A stretch of DNA of 64,000 bases from Miscanthus floridulus (GCF_019320115.1 NC_089593.1:14040789-14104788); one strand, 5' to 3'; positions 11,447-23,198 are shown, numbered from the stretch's first letter. Translations and numbers: made by a program. Notes: generated by a model not told the origin, from the letters alone.

Positions 11447-14400
11447 ATGTCACGAACATCAAAGAGTGCATCCCGATGCCCCATGAATGATGAGCAGCCA
11501 TCCCATGGAGAGCAAGAACTAGATGACCAGCTTACCCAGGAGCAGTTCGATAACGAGTTAGAAAAGAGTTTAGAAGTGATGCTTACTTAGGAGGACCTTG
11601 TCGATGATGAGGATCCAGTGCGGGGGAGCCCAGGGAAGAGAAGGCGGAGAGGATGCCCAAGGCGAAGAAGGGGATGATGATGACGACACCTCATCAGGGG
11701 GATATGTCAGTCCCGAGGATCGTTTCCCACAAGAACCCAGACGGAGGCCAACGGAGGACGAGTTGGACAAGGATTTTGATCCGAACGACGATGTACGGAT
11801 AAAGCCTTAGTAGCTTGTAAATTTGGCTAATGCTATGGCTTTATGTTACCTCTGCTAACACTTTTGACCTGCCGGATACACAGGTTGTCCCTACTCAACC
11901 TCTGAAAAGACGACGTCGGCCTCCGGCTCGTCTTGCCGGACAATACGTAGCGGGGCAAAGGAGATCAGAGGAAGGAGCCACAGATACTCACAATGAGGCC
12001 TCCGCTCCACAACCTCAGGACACAACCACGACTGAGACTGCCTAGCCAAAGAGGAAACGAAGGGGGATTAAAAAGCCAAACCAACATCACGACAAGGCAT
12101 GCTATGTGATAACGGAGGTTGGACCAGACGAGCAGATCCTTGAGCCATATACATACAGGGCGAAATTCCGTAATCACATCGGGTTTGTAGTTAGAGATAA
12201 GTTGAACCTAGCTATCCGTGGCTGGAATCTTGTACCTATGAGCCAAAAGGTAGACCTATGGAAGAAGCTGAAGCAGAACTTCAGGTTTCCGGAGGGAACG
12301 CACGAGTTGGTACAACAAAATGTATTTAAGATAATGGGGCAGAGCTTCCGACGTTGGCGGTCGGATCTGAACAAGAACTTTATCCAACAGAAGTTAACTC
12401 CTTTCCATGAGTATGGCAACATAACTCCTAGTCAATGGGAGAAGTTCGTGGCTGAGAAGACTTCAGAGGCATCATTGGCCCTCAGTGCCCGTAACAGCGA
12501 GCAGGCGAAGAAGAACCAACACTACCCTCGTCTAGGCCCCGGTGGCTACACTGGCAAGCAAGAGGTCTTTAGGAAGATGGACGCAGAGGCCAAAGCTACC
12601 GGGAATACGGAAGTGCCGAAGTTGAAGCCATGCCTTAAATAGTGGATATACGCGAGGAGTGTCGATTCATCTGGTAGTAGCCTCAAGTTTGCTAAGCCGG
12701 AGACCGGAGAGGTAGTATCAAAGATACTGAAACTTGCTGAAGACAAGGAGAAGGGTGCATTCAACCCTTCCAGAGAGAGGGACGAGCTTATCGTTGCCTT
12801 GGGAAACCCCGAGCACATAGGACGCACCAAGGGGCTAGGGAAGAGGATGTCTTGGAAGCACGGATTCGTAGAGGAGAGGCACATGTACAAGAAACATGGC
12901 AGAGACCGAGAGTCTAATCTTGAGCGCCAAGTGAAGGCTTTAGTTGAAAAGATGTTGGTGGAGAAAGGACTATCTACGATGGAGCCACAGACACCAATGG
13001 GGCCGCCCGGAGAACTGGCGGTAGTTGGCAGCCCTTCGGATGTTCCCAGCAGTCAAGGTTCCAATGCAATCGGAACCCCCGTCGATCGCATACGGGCGCC
13101 AACTAGTTGCAAATTGGTGGTTCCGATGGGCAGGCAAAACATGATCATTGAGGTGGCAACAGGAGTGGCACATCCTCCGAGCGACACGTGGCACAATAGG
13201 GACATCCTGCAGGACTACACTCGGGTCGAGGTGCATACCGTGAAGCCTGAGTTCATGACTTGGAAGATAGAACACCCTACTCCCAAGGGGCTCGTGTTAC
13301 TCGGAGACGTCATGAACCAGTTCATCCTCTGGCACAGACGAGGCATTGTATTGACCGAGTCTTCGCCAACTCCGATTGAAGTTCATCCTCTGGAGCGACC
13401 CGTCGAGGACGGGGATGTATACTCACCAGCCCATGACCATGACCACCACACGCTAGAGACTTCTCCACCTCGTACCGAGCAAGGGCATGATGACATGCCA
13501 CATCCTTCTCCACCTCGTATCGAGCATGGGCATGATGACATGCCACGTCCTTCTCCAGCTCGTATCGAGCAAAGGCATGATGAGATGCAACATCCTTCTC
13601 AACAAGCACAGCCGATACATGAACAACAAGTGTCTCATGAACAGCAATTACCTCGTGAACAGCCGATACATGAAGAACAAGTGGCCCCTGGAGTAGGTGA
13701 TGCACAAGTTGACAAGGACGTGCCCGAATGGGAAGCTAGAAACAAAATCCCAATCAAGATAAGGCCATCATATGTGGGCATGAATGACGTCTCGTCAGTG
13801 TACAAGTGGATGGCCCATGACCAGTTCAAGCCTAAGAACCAAGTAAAAGAATTCAGAGCACCAGCTTTTGAGGAGGGCACCACTAGCAAACTGCACAAAG
13901 GGTTTAACAAGTATCCAGCTGTTGATAACCTCAAATGGTCAAATGATTGCCCGGATAAATATGAAAAGGCAAGAACTTCCTACCAAACCGAGTCATACAG
14001 TGCTTGCCACGTGGAATGAGAAAGTTCCACGATTGGTACTTGCATGCTCAGATAACAGAACTAGAAATCTTACAAGCATGGATCCCTACCGGCACATTTG
14101 GAGCCCTAGGTGGGCAAATTGCCATTGAGTTTAGGGATATCCAGGCATGCTTACACCTCGAACGAATGGAAATGAATCTAATTCGCATATGGTGCCTGCA
14201 AGTCCTTGCCCTCTTGATATGATATGAATGTAATCTTTTGATTTTGTTGTAACTAACCCGCGCCGTGATTTGTATAATGCAAGCGGACTTTATGAAAAAG
14301 AGGCTAGCTCTGAAACACGGGTATATAGACCCTTCACCTATAGCATCAACAAATTTTAATTACCCTAAAGAGTGGAAACTAGATTGCAAAGAACTAGGAG

Positions 14401-15386
14401 CTAAAAAGACACTTAAGGAGAAAGAGGACACCAGGAACAAGAAAATATTAGAAGAGTCCCTCAAGGTTGCGGCATACATTGCTCTATGTTTTAAAAATCT
14501 CCAACAACACGATAATATATGGATACCATACCACTTCAAGTAAGTTCGATTGTATACTTAGCTTTGTTCAATATACTTTATTCGATGCAAAAGAGCTTAT
14601 GTGTTCCTTCTATGACTAAATTTATGCAGCGATCACTGGATTTGCATAGGCGTCTGGCTCTCACATAGCATGGCATGGGTCTTTGATTCAGCGGATTTCC
14701 CAGTCGAGACATACAAAGACTTCATAGCGATTGTCAAGACGTATACATATCGACAATCCTCATTTTAGCTACTATGTTTGTATACATACTTGTAAGGTTC
14801 AATGTGGGATACTAACAAGTTGCATTTGCTAAAACCATTGAAACAGGGCATTTAGGCACTATGTCCAGGAACATAAGGGGAGGCATCATCCAAATAGGAA
14901 GGAAAAGTTGTATGTCAAAACTCTATGTGCGGTAAGTGTCATTTACTTTGGTACTCCATATATTACGTGTCTGTCAATAGCATTACTTAACATCTCCATA
15001 TGCAAAACACACAGTGCCCCAAGCAACAGTCTAGGAGTCTACATTGTGGATACTACACATGTATTATGATGAGTACCATCGGTGGCTACAATAGAAACCC
15101 CAATCTGGTAAGTTTGAACCTCTTCGCTGGTAGTATGAAAAGTTCGCATATGTTTTGATATAGTAAACCTAAACTTGTTCTCTTGTAGTTAGAGAAAGAT
15201 AAAGACACGAGAAGAAACCCATACAAGAATGACGAGCTCTTAGAGATGGTCGGTGACCTTTGCAACTTCATAATAGACCAGATTATGTATTATAAATGCA
15301 CTTACCATCATCTTCTTTCCGACTTAGGTAGTAATCCTCTATACCAACACCTTCGGGAAACTGATAGGCTAGCCCTAGGCCATTGA
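11447..15386 (+). pseudogene. TNPA-like (Transposase_24) protein fused to an Ulp1-type C48 cysteine protease (broken)
   Basis: An N-terminal acidic part and a KRRRRPPARLAG basic patch precede a plant Transposase_24-like region (12106-12900, with FRRWRSDLNK) that would bind the subterminal repeats. A His/Gln/Pro-rich linker follows (13430-13680). The C-terminal exons (about 14265-14539, 14630-14740, 14847-14931, 15015-15107, 15189-15386) encode an Ulp1/SENP-like protease. Its HFNDHW (His), FDSADF (Asp), KQQS (Gln) and HCGYYTC (Cys) motifs are all present and the splice sites are canonical. Breaks: TAG at 11588, 12043 and 12640, a frameshift near 11620, and a 1-bp loss near 13966 just before the conserved GMRKFHDWYL block. 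Fusion or linkage of these two modules is common in grass CACTA elements. No confident function beyond repeat binding and SUMO-protease-like activity is claimed. Confidence 0.82.
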
Positions 15387-15984
15387 TGACAATGTGGACT
15401 TGTGGTATGGTTTGGATCATATTTTGGAACGGTTTGGACTTTGTTTTGCATGTGGACTTGTGGATTTTTTAATGGACTATGTTATAATGATGGACTTCAT
15501 AATGGACTATGTTGTAATGATGGACTTTTGTGAATTATGACTTGTGATGATGTTCTAAATAATGGTCTTGTGTTTGTGGATGTATATATGTATATTTGTG
15601 GCGGTCAGATTCGAATTTAAATTATATATATATATGTGGTCAGATTTGAATTTAAATTATTTATTTTTTTGCTGGAAAATCCACTATAGGGGCGGTTCTT
15701 GATTGAACCGTCCTTACAAATACACACAGCAGGGACGGCTAGTGATACAGCCGCCCTTATAGAAGTCCACTATAGGGGCGGCTGATATTACCAGCTGCCC
15801 TTACAGAGGTCACTGTAGGGGCGGCTGAAAACACCAGCCGCCCCTATAGAGGGCACTGCAAGGGCGGTCAGGAAACCGCCTCTACAGAGGCACCCTCTAT
15901 AGGAACACCCTGGGAAGGGCGGCTGGCGCAGCCGCCCCTACAGAGGCTCTAGAGCTGCCCCTACAGTTAACTTCTGTAGTAGTG
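15387..15984. repeat. CACTA-1 3' region and right subterminal repeats
   Basis: After the protease stop comes an AT-rich stretch with short TGGACTT-type repeats (15390-15660). From 15683, inverted copies of the 14-mer CTGTAGGGGCGGCT run to the terminus at 15984, where the plus strand ends ACTTCTGTAGTAGTG. Confidence 0.85.
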
Positions 15985-16238
15985 CTCCAGAGTGAATTTA
16001 AAACGAAAGTGTATCTTATGTAAGTCAGATGTGTGGTGGGAGCTGAGATGGTAACACGCGTAAGAGCTGAACTGGAAGGTCTTGAGTTCGAATCTCCATG
16101 ACCACACCTTTTTTCACCCAAGAAGAAACACCTCTAGTCCCGGTTATAGGAACCGGGACTAAAAATCGAGACCTTTAGTTCCGATTGCATAGTTCCGGTT
16201 CCCAAAAACCAGGACTAGAACTAATTTCTCTACTAGTG
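15985..16238. mobile_element. Right end of the outer CACTA element
   Basis: TAGTCCCGGTT and its complement occur several times, and the stretch ends TTTCTCTACTAGTG, whose complement starts CACTAGTAGAGAAA. That is a CACTA-type terminus. With 1-215 it forms the element into which CACTA-1 jumped. A 3-bp TTA follows (16239-16241), but the left end is outside the window, so the duplication cannot be tested. Confidence 0.65.
16029..16112 (+). repeat. tRNA-like segment in the outer CACTA element
   Basis: GAGATGGTAACACGCG resembles a D-arm/A box and GAGTTCGAATCTCC a T-arm/B box, and the flanks TGTGGT and ACCACA can pair like an acceptor stem. The stems are too imperfect for a working tRNA. Similar segments occur in CACTA-2. 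Confidence 0.45.
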
Positions 16239-16690
16239 TTAGCCACAACTTCTGTAATTAGTTTTATATATAATTAGCTTATGTTTAGTCATTCTAATTA
16301 GCATATGAACATCTAATGTAATAGAGACTAATATAATTTTTAGTCCTTAGGATCCAAACACCTCATCACCCGGACTAAACTTTAGTACATGTCACATCAT
16401 CAAAGGCTAGGAGTCCAACTAGGAGTATTAAACATAGTCTAATTACAAAACTAATTGAACAGATGAAGGCTAATTCGCGAGACGAATCTATTGAACCTAA
16501 TTAGTCCATGTTTTGCCCATGTGATGTTACAGCAAATATGTGCTAATTGTGGATTAATTAGGCTTAATAGATCCGTCTTGCGAATTAGCCACCGCTTATG
16601 TAATTAGTTTCATAATTAGCTCATGTTTAGTCCTTCTAATTGGTCTGTAAACATGGACTGAAGTTTAGGCCTAAAGATCCAAATACGCTC
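16239..16690. repeat. MITE-like AT-rich repeats
   Basis: The block starting TTAGCCACAACTTCTGTAAT (16239-16361) is a diverged direct repeat of 16584-16686 (TTAGCCACCGCTTATGTAAT). Between them, 16475-16590 is a fold-back with arms around GGCTAATTCGCGAGACG and CGTCTTGCGAATTAGCC. This is typical of small non-autonomous DNA elements in grasses. The outer CACTA element seems to have inserted in one copy. Confidence 0.55.
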
Positions 16691-16991
16691 ACGAGATGAT
16701 TCATCCAACAGCAGCATGTGTGAGGGCATGTGCCCTGCTGAGCAGATTTAACTTTCTCGAGCGAAGAATTTACATTTCGGTGGTGCCCAGTTGCGCTACG
16801 CTACAGTACGTGTGCCGTTCTTTTATAAAAGAATTGGTCAATAAAGAATTTGACTTATCACACACATACATTTTGAAAGCGGAGGATTCCACGTAGAAAC
16901 TGGAGGTGAGCTGTTTTCTTTTTACCAAAACTGGAGATGAGCTGTTAGCCTGTCAGGAAAAACCATGGAGAAAGAAGAGCTACACCAGGCG

Positions 16992-17414
16992 TTAAGGTTG
17001 CCCTGCAGTACGTACAGGGTGCGGCAAGGCGACGGCTGCCCTGCAGAGCGGGCAGGTGCACTTGACGCGCAGCCACTTGGCGACGCAGGCCTTGTGGAAC
17101 AAGTGCTTGCACGCCGGCAGGACGCTGCAGGCCTCGCCGGCCTCGTATGGCGTCACGCAGATCACGCACGACTCCCGGTCGCTGTCGCCGCCTGGCAGCT
17201 CCTGGTACGCCACGTCCGGGATGCTCTCCAGCAGCTTTTCGACTACGGACGTCGTCGTCGCACGCCGTCGGCGTCGGCGGCGGAGTCGCCTGATCTGATA
17301 GGTCACCTCGTTGATCGCGTCGAGGAGCAGCATGATGACTACCAGTGCCGCCATGAACAAATTGACGGCAAGGACGCCCCGTACGATCCACTCGTAGACA
17401 TCCACGATGTCCAT
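16992..17414 (-). CDS. ATL-type RING-H2 E3 ubiquitin ligase
   Basis: An intact single-exon protein of 140 residues, as is usual for the ATL family. A membrane helix (about 13-33) is followed by a strongly basic stretch (IRRLRRRRRRR, 41-51). The RING-H2 finger uses Cys83, Cys86, Cys102, His104, His107, Cys110, Cys121 and Cys124. The spacing C-x2-C-x15-C-x1-H-x2-H-x2-C-x10-C-x2-C, Pro100 and Trp114 are as in the ATL family. It would sit in a membrane and pass ubiquitin from an E2 enzyme to target proteins; the substrate cannot be told. The frame is GC-rich, unlike its AT-rich surroundings, as is common for grass single-exon genes. The start chosen is the first Met, about 55 bp after a likely start site. 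It is shorter than many ATL proteins. Confidence 0.88.
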   Translation of the reverse strand: MDIVDVYEWIVRGVLAVNLFMAALVVIMLLLDAINEVTYQIRRLRRRRRRRATTTSVVEKLLESIPDVAYQELPGGDSDRESCVICVTPYEAGEACSVLPACKHLFHKACVAKWLRVKCTCPLCRAAVALPHPVRTAGQP

Positions 17415-17497
17415 GGCGTGCGCGCGGCAGGGCGAGGGATCTGTCGGGGGTCCTCGATCGTGTGACTGCGGTACGGTCTTCAGCTCTGACGTCTGGC

Positions 17498-17507
17498 CTT
17501 ATTATAC
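17498..17507 (-). promoter_or_regulatory. TATA box of the RING-H2 gene
   Basis: On the minus strand TATAATAAGG lies about 85 bp upstream of the ATG at 17414, a normal distance for a short leader. Confidence 0.55.
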
Positions 17508-17740
17508 GGCTAGCAATGCAAGTCTCCAGTTCGGACACCACCTGGAGTCCGATTGAGAGAGCAGCAGCTTCATCATACATCGTCACGTTCGATGTATATG
17601 CTACCATAAAACGAACTCGGACGCGGAGTTCATCAGATCTAGCTGATTGGTTCATTTGAAAAAAAAAACTCAAGCTGATTTGTCAGCCTAGGGGCTAGGG
17701 CCTAGGCCATATTTGCATCATGCTAAAGCTGCTAATTGTT

Positions 17741-18295
17741 GTCGGAAAACCGACAGAGGCCAAGGTGGAAAAAACCTGCTGGGGGAATTCTGAAGCTGAA
17801 CTCTGACGACGCATTCAGAGAGGGGAGTAAGGATGGCGGGTGGGGCTTTGTGATCAGAAATCACCAAGGCCGTGTGATCAGAGCAGGTGCTGGCAGGGAG
17901 GAGTTCTTACTGAATGCTTTCCTTGCTGAATTGTTAGGCTGTGCTGCGGGGTTGCAGGAAGCTGCTCGGCTGGGAATCCCTCGCATAGATATTGAAACAG
18001 ACGCGTCCCTCGTCAAAGGAGCGCTGGTTTCAAATGATTATACAGGCTATCAGAGGTGGGAGGAATTATAACTGAGACGAAGTTCCTGTTAGGTACAGAC
18101 TTTTCTTCTTGCAGTTTTAACATTAGTAATCGAATCTGTAATGGAGTGGCACACTCGTTGGCTGCTCTTGGTTGTGATTTTCCCAGTGGACATATTGCCA
18201 TCTGGGAGGGTGCTCCTCACGAAGTTGAGGATATGGTGACCACCGATTTGGCTGGTGTGAATGAGTAATGAAAAGCACCTTGAATGAAAAAAAAA
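17741..18295 (+). mobile_element. 5'-truncated LINE tail with RNase H domain
   Basis: The stretch encodes the C-terminal RNase H-like (RVT_3) domain found in plant LINEs and related proteins: WKKPAGGILKLNSDDAF, an AELLGCAAGL helix and IETDASLVKG carry the acidic residues. A frameshift near 18050 moves the rest (GVAHSLAALGCDFP) to another frame. An A-rich tail (18287-18295) ends the insertion. The 12-bp direct repeat CTGCTAATTGTT flanks it (17729-17740 and 18296-18307). Truncation, poly(A) and the long duplication are hallmarks of target-primed reverse transcription. Confidence 0.85.
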
Positions 18296-18320
18296 CTGCT
18301 AATTGTTTTGGGAGAACTAG

Positions 18321-18688
18321 TGTTGAGCTATGATCCAAATTCAAGTTTGGGCCAAAGCAAAGCGGCCCATTAGCGTTAAGAGGGACTACACCATCTATTA
18401 GTTCCGTATTGCTAATAGACGAGGATGTGGGATTTTTTCTCCCTATATATACGGACCACCTCCCTCATAGGCATCATAGACTTGTATACGGGAAGGCCCC
18501 TAGGTTAGGGTATCCCCAAGTTGTAAATCTCCGACGTTTGTAACCTCACCCGATATAGTGAAGATTTGCTGGCTGGTACCCGTGGTTTTTTCCCTTCCAC
18601 CTTGGGAGGGTTTTCCACGTTAAAATCTCGTGTCTCCTGTGTTTGATCTACTGTTCTTCATCGTTTATATTGCCTATCGTTTATAACA
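18321..18688 (+). repeat. copia-1 left (5') LTR
   Basis: 368 bp, starting TGTTGAGCTATGATCC and ending TCGTTTATAACA. It contains the probable promoter (CCCTATATATACGG near 18440). Confidence 0.95.
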
Positions 18689-18690
18689 AG

Positions 18691-18702
18691 TGGTACTAGA
18701 GC
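18691..18702 (+). promoter_or_regulatory. copia-1 primer binding site
   Basis: TGGTACTAGAGC starts two bases after the left LTR. It is a variant of TGGTATCAGAGC, the usual plant site that pairs with the 3' end of initiator methionine tRNA. Confidence 0.8.
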
Positions 18703-18726
18703 TTGGTTTGACCTTAGGGTTTCGCG

Positions 18727-21700
18727 ATGGCATCGATGAAGTTTGATCTACCGCTGCTGGATTACAAGACGAGATTTGCACTGTGGCAAGTCAAGATGCG
18801 GGCGATTCTAGCACAATCTTCGGATCTTGATGAGGCGCTGGACGGTTTTGGAGGAAAAGAGCAGAAGTCATGGACCGCTGAAGAGAAGCGGAAGGATCGT
18901 AAGGCTCTGTCTCTGATTCAACTTCATCTACATAATGATATTTTGCAAGAAGTGCTGCAGGAGAAAACTGCCGCAGAACTTTGGCTCAAACTGGAATCGA
19001 TCTGTATGTCCAAGGATCTAACCAGTAAGATGCACGTGAAGATGAAGTTGTTCACGCACAAGCTGCAAGAAGGTGGTTCGGTGATGAACCACTTATCGAT
19101 CTTTAAGGAGATCGTTGCCGACCTAGTGTCGATGGAGGTAAAATATGATGATGAAGATTTAGCTCTTCTACTGTTATGCTCACTGCCTACTTCGTTTGCA
19201 AATTTTCGAGATACCATACTATTAAGCCGTGATGAACTAACTCTTGTGGAAGTATATGAGGCCCTCCAGACGAGGGAGAAGATGAAAGGTATGGTTCAGT
19301 CTGATGTGTCGTCCTTCAAGGGCGAAGTGTTGCAGGTTAGAGGCAGGCCCAAGCAGAAAACCTACAACAACAACAATAATTGAGACAAGAGCAAGAATGG
19401 TAAAGGCCGTTCGAAGTCCAGAGGCAGGGATAAGTTCTGCAGGTATTGTAAGAAAGATACTCATGTCATTGAGGATTGTTGGAAGCTGCAGAATAAGGAG
19501 AAAAGAAACGGTACGTATAAACCGAAAAATAAATCCGATGGTGATGGTAAGGCCTCTGTTGTCTCCGCTGTTGATAATTCTGATTCAGGAGATGTTCTGG
19601 TTGTTTTTGCTAGTTGTGTTGCTGGTCGTGATGAATGGATACTTGATTCTGCATGCTCGTTTCATATATGCTCTAATAGAGATTGGTTCAGTTCTTATGA
19701 GTCTGTGCAGAGTGGAGATGTCGTGCGTATGGGAGATAACAACCCCCATGAGATTGTGGGCATTGGCTCCGTTCAGATCAAGATGCATGATGGCATGATA
19801 CGCACACTGAAAGATGTGAGACACATACTAGGGATGGCCAGAAATCTCATCTCTCTCAGCACACTTGATACCGAGGGGTACAGACACTTCGGTTCAGGTG
19901 GAGTGTGTAAGGTATCAAAAGGCTCTCTCATTTATATAATAGGTGATATGAACTCTGCAAAGTTATATGTTCTTAGAGGAAGTACTTTACATGGTTCCAT
20001 CACTGCTGCTGCTGTTTCTAATGATGAACCAAGTAAAACTAATCTCTGGCATATGCGTCTTGGGCATATGAGTGAACTTGGTATGGCAGAATTGATCAAG
20101 AGAGACCTGCTGGATGGCTGCACTGTGGGTAAGATGAAGTTCTGTGAGTATTGTGTTTTTGGTAAGCACAAGAGGGTAAAATTCAATGCATCTGTTCATA
20201 CCACCAAAGGTACACTTGATTATGTACATGCTGATTTGTGGGGGCCGTCTCGTAAGCCCTCTTATGGTGGTGCTCGTTACATGCTTACCATTATTGATGA
20301 TTACTCTAAAAAAGTGTGGCCTTATTTTCTGAAAAGTAAAGATAATACTTTTGCTGCTTTTAAAGAGTGGAAAGTTATGATAGAAAGGCAAACTGAAAAG
20401 AAGGTAAAATTGCTTCGTACTGACAATGGCGGTGAATTATGTTCGGATGCTTTTAATGATTACTGCAGGGAAGAAGGCATTGTTAGGCACCACACCATTC
20501 TGTACACTCCTCAGCAGAATGGTGTGGCTGAGCGCATGAACCGAACGATCATCTCGAGGGCTCGTTGCATGTTATCCAATGCTCGTATGAACAGGTGTTT
20601 TTGGGCTGAGGCTGCTAACACTGCTTGTTACTTGATCAATCAGTCACCTTCTATCCCACTTAATAAGAAAACTCCCATTGAGGTATGGTCTGGTATGCCT
20701 GCTGATTATTCACAGTTGAGAGTTTTCAGTTGCACTGCTTATGCTCATGTTGATAATGGAAAGCTAGAACCTAGAGCCATTAAGTGTCTGTTTCTTGGTT
20801 ATGGTTCTAGAGTTAAAGGATATAAGTTATGGAATCCTGAAACTAAAAAGACTTTCATAAGCAGGAGCATTGTTTTCAATGAATCTGTTATGTTTAATGA
20901 TAGCTTGTCCACAGATGTTTCACCAGTTGGTTCTGATGAGGAGCAGGAACATGTTAGCGTGCAGGTGGAGCACGTAGATGATCAGGAAACTGAAATTGTT
21001 GATAACAATGTTCATGATATTGTTCAGCACTCACCTCCGGTTTTGCTGCCTCAAAATCAGTCTATTGCAGATCGCAGAACAAAGAGGAGTTGTGGACCTC
21101 GTCCACGTTTAATTGAGGAATGTGATATTGTTCATTATGCCTTTAGTTGTGCTGAACAGGTTGAGAACATTCATGAGCCGGCTACGTACACTGAAGCTGT
21201 TGTTTCTGGTGACCGCGAGAAGTGGATTTCCGCTATGCAAGAAGAGATGCAGTCACTTGAGAAAAATGGCACATGGGATGTTGTGCGCTTGCCTAAACAT
21301 AAGAAGGTCATTCGTTGCAAATGGATCTTCAAGAGAAAGGAAGGTTTGTCTCCTAGTGAGCCTCCAAGATTTAAGGCAAGGTTAGTAGCAAAAGGTTTCA
21401 GTCAGATTCCTGGTGTTGATTATAATGATGTGTTCTCTCCAGTTGTAAAGCATAGTTCAATTCGTACATTTTTCGGTATTGTTGCTATACGAGATCTTGA
21501 GCTTGAGCAGTTAGATGTAAAGACTGCGTTTCTTCATAGAGCTAGAGGAGGAGATATACATGGACCAGCCAGAAGGGTTCATAGTACCTGGTAAGGAGGA
21601 TCATGTTTGCAAATTAAAGAGGTCCTTATATGGTTTAAAACAGTCTCCTCATCAATGGTATAAAAGGTTTGATTCTTTTATGATGTCACATGGTTTTAAG

Positions 21701-22729
21701 AGGTCTGAATTTGATAGCTGTGTGTACATTAAATTTGTTGAGGGATCACCTATATACTTATTGTTATATGTTGATGATATGTTAATTGCTGCCAAGAGCA
21801 AGAAAGAAATCACTACGTTGAAGAAACTATTGAGTAGTGAGTTTGAGATGAAGGATCTTGGTGCTGCTAAGAAGATTCTAGGTATGGAAATTACAAGAGA
21901 CAGAAATTTTGGTTTGTTATTTCTTAGTCAGCAAAGTTATATTAAGAAAGTTCTTCATCGTTTCAACATGCATGATGCAAAGTCTGTTAGTACTCCTATT
22001 GCTCCTCATTTCAAATTATCAGCTTTACAATGTGCTAGTACAGATGAGGATTTTGAGTATATGTCAAGAGTTCCATATTCTAGTGCTGTTGGTTCTTTGA
22101 TGTATGCCATGGTTTGCTCTTGTCCTGATTTATCATATGCTATGAGTTTGGTTAGTAGATACATGGCTAATCCTAGTAAAGAACATTGGAAGGCTGTTCA
22201 GTGGATTTTCAGGTATCTTCGTGGTAAAACAAATGCCTGTTTGAAGTTTGGCAGGACTGATAAGGGACTCACTGGCTACGTGGATTTAGATTTTGCTGCT
22301 GATTTAGATAAGAGGAGATCTCTCACAGGTTATGTGTTCACTATTGGTGGTTGTGCTGTGAGTTGGAGGGCAACATTGCAGCCCGTTGTTGCCCTGTCTA
22401 CCACTGAAGCAGAATACATGGCTATTGCTGAAGCATATAAAGAATCAGTTTGGTTGAAAGGTTTGTTTGCTGAGCTTTGTGGAGATGATTCTTGCATTAA
22501 TTTATTTTGTGATAGTCAAAGTGCTATATGTCTCACTAAAGATCAGATGTTCCATGAGAGAACGAAGCACATTGATGTCAAATACCATTATGTTCGTGAT
22601 GTGGTCGCGCAAGGTAAGCTGAAGGTATGCAAGATAAGCACACATGATAATCCTGCTGATATGTTGACAAAGCCAGTTCCTGTTGCTAAGTTTGAGCTTT
22701 GCTCAAGCTTAGTTGGTATAACTGTTTAG
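18727..22729 (+). pseudogene. copia-1 gag-pol polyprotein (one stop, one frameshift)
   Basis: Gag (18727 on) contains a UBN2-type capsid region. A zinc knuckle, CRYCKKDTHVIEDC, lies near 19438. The protease motif is WILDSACSFH. Integrase shows the HHCC zinc site (HMRLGH, CEYC) and DDE residues in HADLWG, RTDNGGE and NGVAERMN. Reverse transcriptase shows LDVKTAF and YVDDMLIA, and RNase H ends near [12 protein letters not shown]. Two lesions are seen: an in-frame TGA at 19381 between capsid and zinc knuckle, where an Arg codon would fit, and a 2-bp loss near 21537 that shifts the frame inside reverse transcriptase. Gag and the stretch up to 21536 share one frame, and 21560-22729 another. The copy cannot make a full polyprotein. 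Confidence 0.92.
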
Positions 22730-22813
22730 TCCAAGAGGCTATTTGGCACCGGAAGTATTTCTTTGTTGTTTCAGGGTGAAGGTTCGTTTTATGCTACAAG
22801 AAGGAATTTGTCT

Positions 22814-22825
22814 CAAGGTGGAGTT
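22814..22825 (+). promoter_or_regulatory. copia-1 polypurine tract
   Basis: CAAGGTGGAGTT directly precedes the right LTR. It is the usual plus-strand primer of plant copia elements. Confidence 0.65.
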
Positions 22826-23193
22826 TGTTGAGCTATGGTCCAAATTCAAGTTTGGGCCAAAGCAAAGCGGCCCATTAGCGTTAAGAGGGACTACACCATC
22901 TATTAGTTTTGTATTGCTAATAGACGAGGGTGTGGGGTTTTTTCTCCCTATATATACGGACCACCTCCTTCATAGGCATCATAGACTTGTATACGGGAAG
23001 GCCCCTAGGTTAGGGTATCCCCAAGTTGTAAATCTCCAGCGTTTGTAACCTCACCCGATATAGTGAAGATTTGCTGGCTGGTGCCCGTGGTTTTTTCCCT
23101 TCCACCTTGGGAGGGTTTTCCACGTTAAAATCTTGTGTCTCCTGTGTTTGATCTACTGTTCTTCATCGTTTATATTGCCTATCGTTTATAACA
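22826..23193 (+). repeat. copia-1 right (3') LTR
   Basis: 368 bp and colinear with the left LTR, with ten transition differences by eye and no indels. Confidence 0.95.
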
Positions 23194-23198
23194 ACTAG

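Larger units (their letters stand above)
216..15984 (+). mobile_element. CACTA-1, En/Spm-type DNA transposon, 15.8 kb
   Basis: The left end reads CACTATGCCAGATT and the right end, on the complementary strand, CACTACTACAGAAG. Both are flanked by the 3-bp target duplication CTC (213-215 and 15985-15987). Arrays of CTGTAGGGGCGGCT and its complement lie inside both ends. The element carries a TNP2-like transposase gene (1354-4846), an internal cluster of the terminal repeat (6588-6738), two captured host gene fragments on the minus strand (7661-10650) and a TNPA-like/Ulp1 gene (11447-15386). It is nested in an older CACTA element. Both transposase genes carry stops and frameshifts, so the copy is probably not autonomous. 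Confidence 0.92.
18321..23193 (+). mobile_element. copia-1, Ty1-copia LTR retrotransposon
   Basis: Two 368-bp LTRs (18321-18688 and 22826-23193) start TG and end CA and are flanked by the 5-bp duplication ACTAG (18316-18320 and 23194-23198). A primer site complementary to initiator Met tRNA follows the left LTR, and a purine-rich tract precedes the right one. The domain order is gag, protease, integrase, reverse transcriptase, RNase H, which defines the copia type. By eye the LTRs differ at 10 positions, all transitions (about 2.7 percent). At the commonly used grass LTR rate this suggests roughly one million years. Confidence 0.95.

Noticed and set aside
17736..18268. Host RNase H-like gene
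   Set aside because: Frameshift, A-rich tail and a 12-bp duplication show a truncated LINE insertion.
18727..22729. copia-1 as an active element
   Set aside because: An in-frame TGA at 19381 and a 2-bp loss near 21537 prevent a full polyprotein despite similar LTRs.
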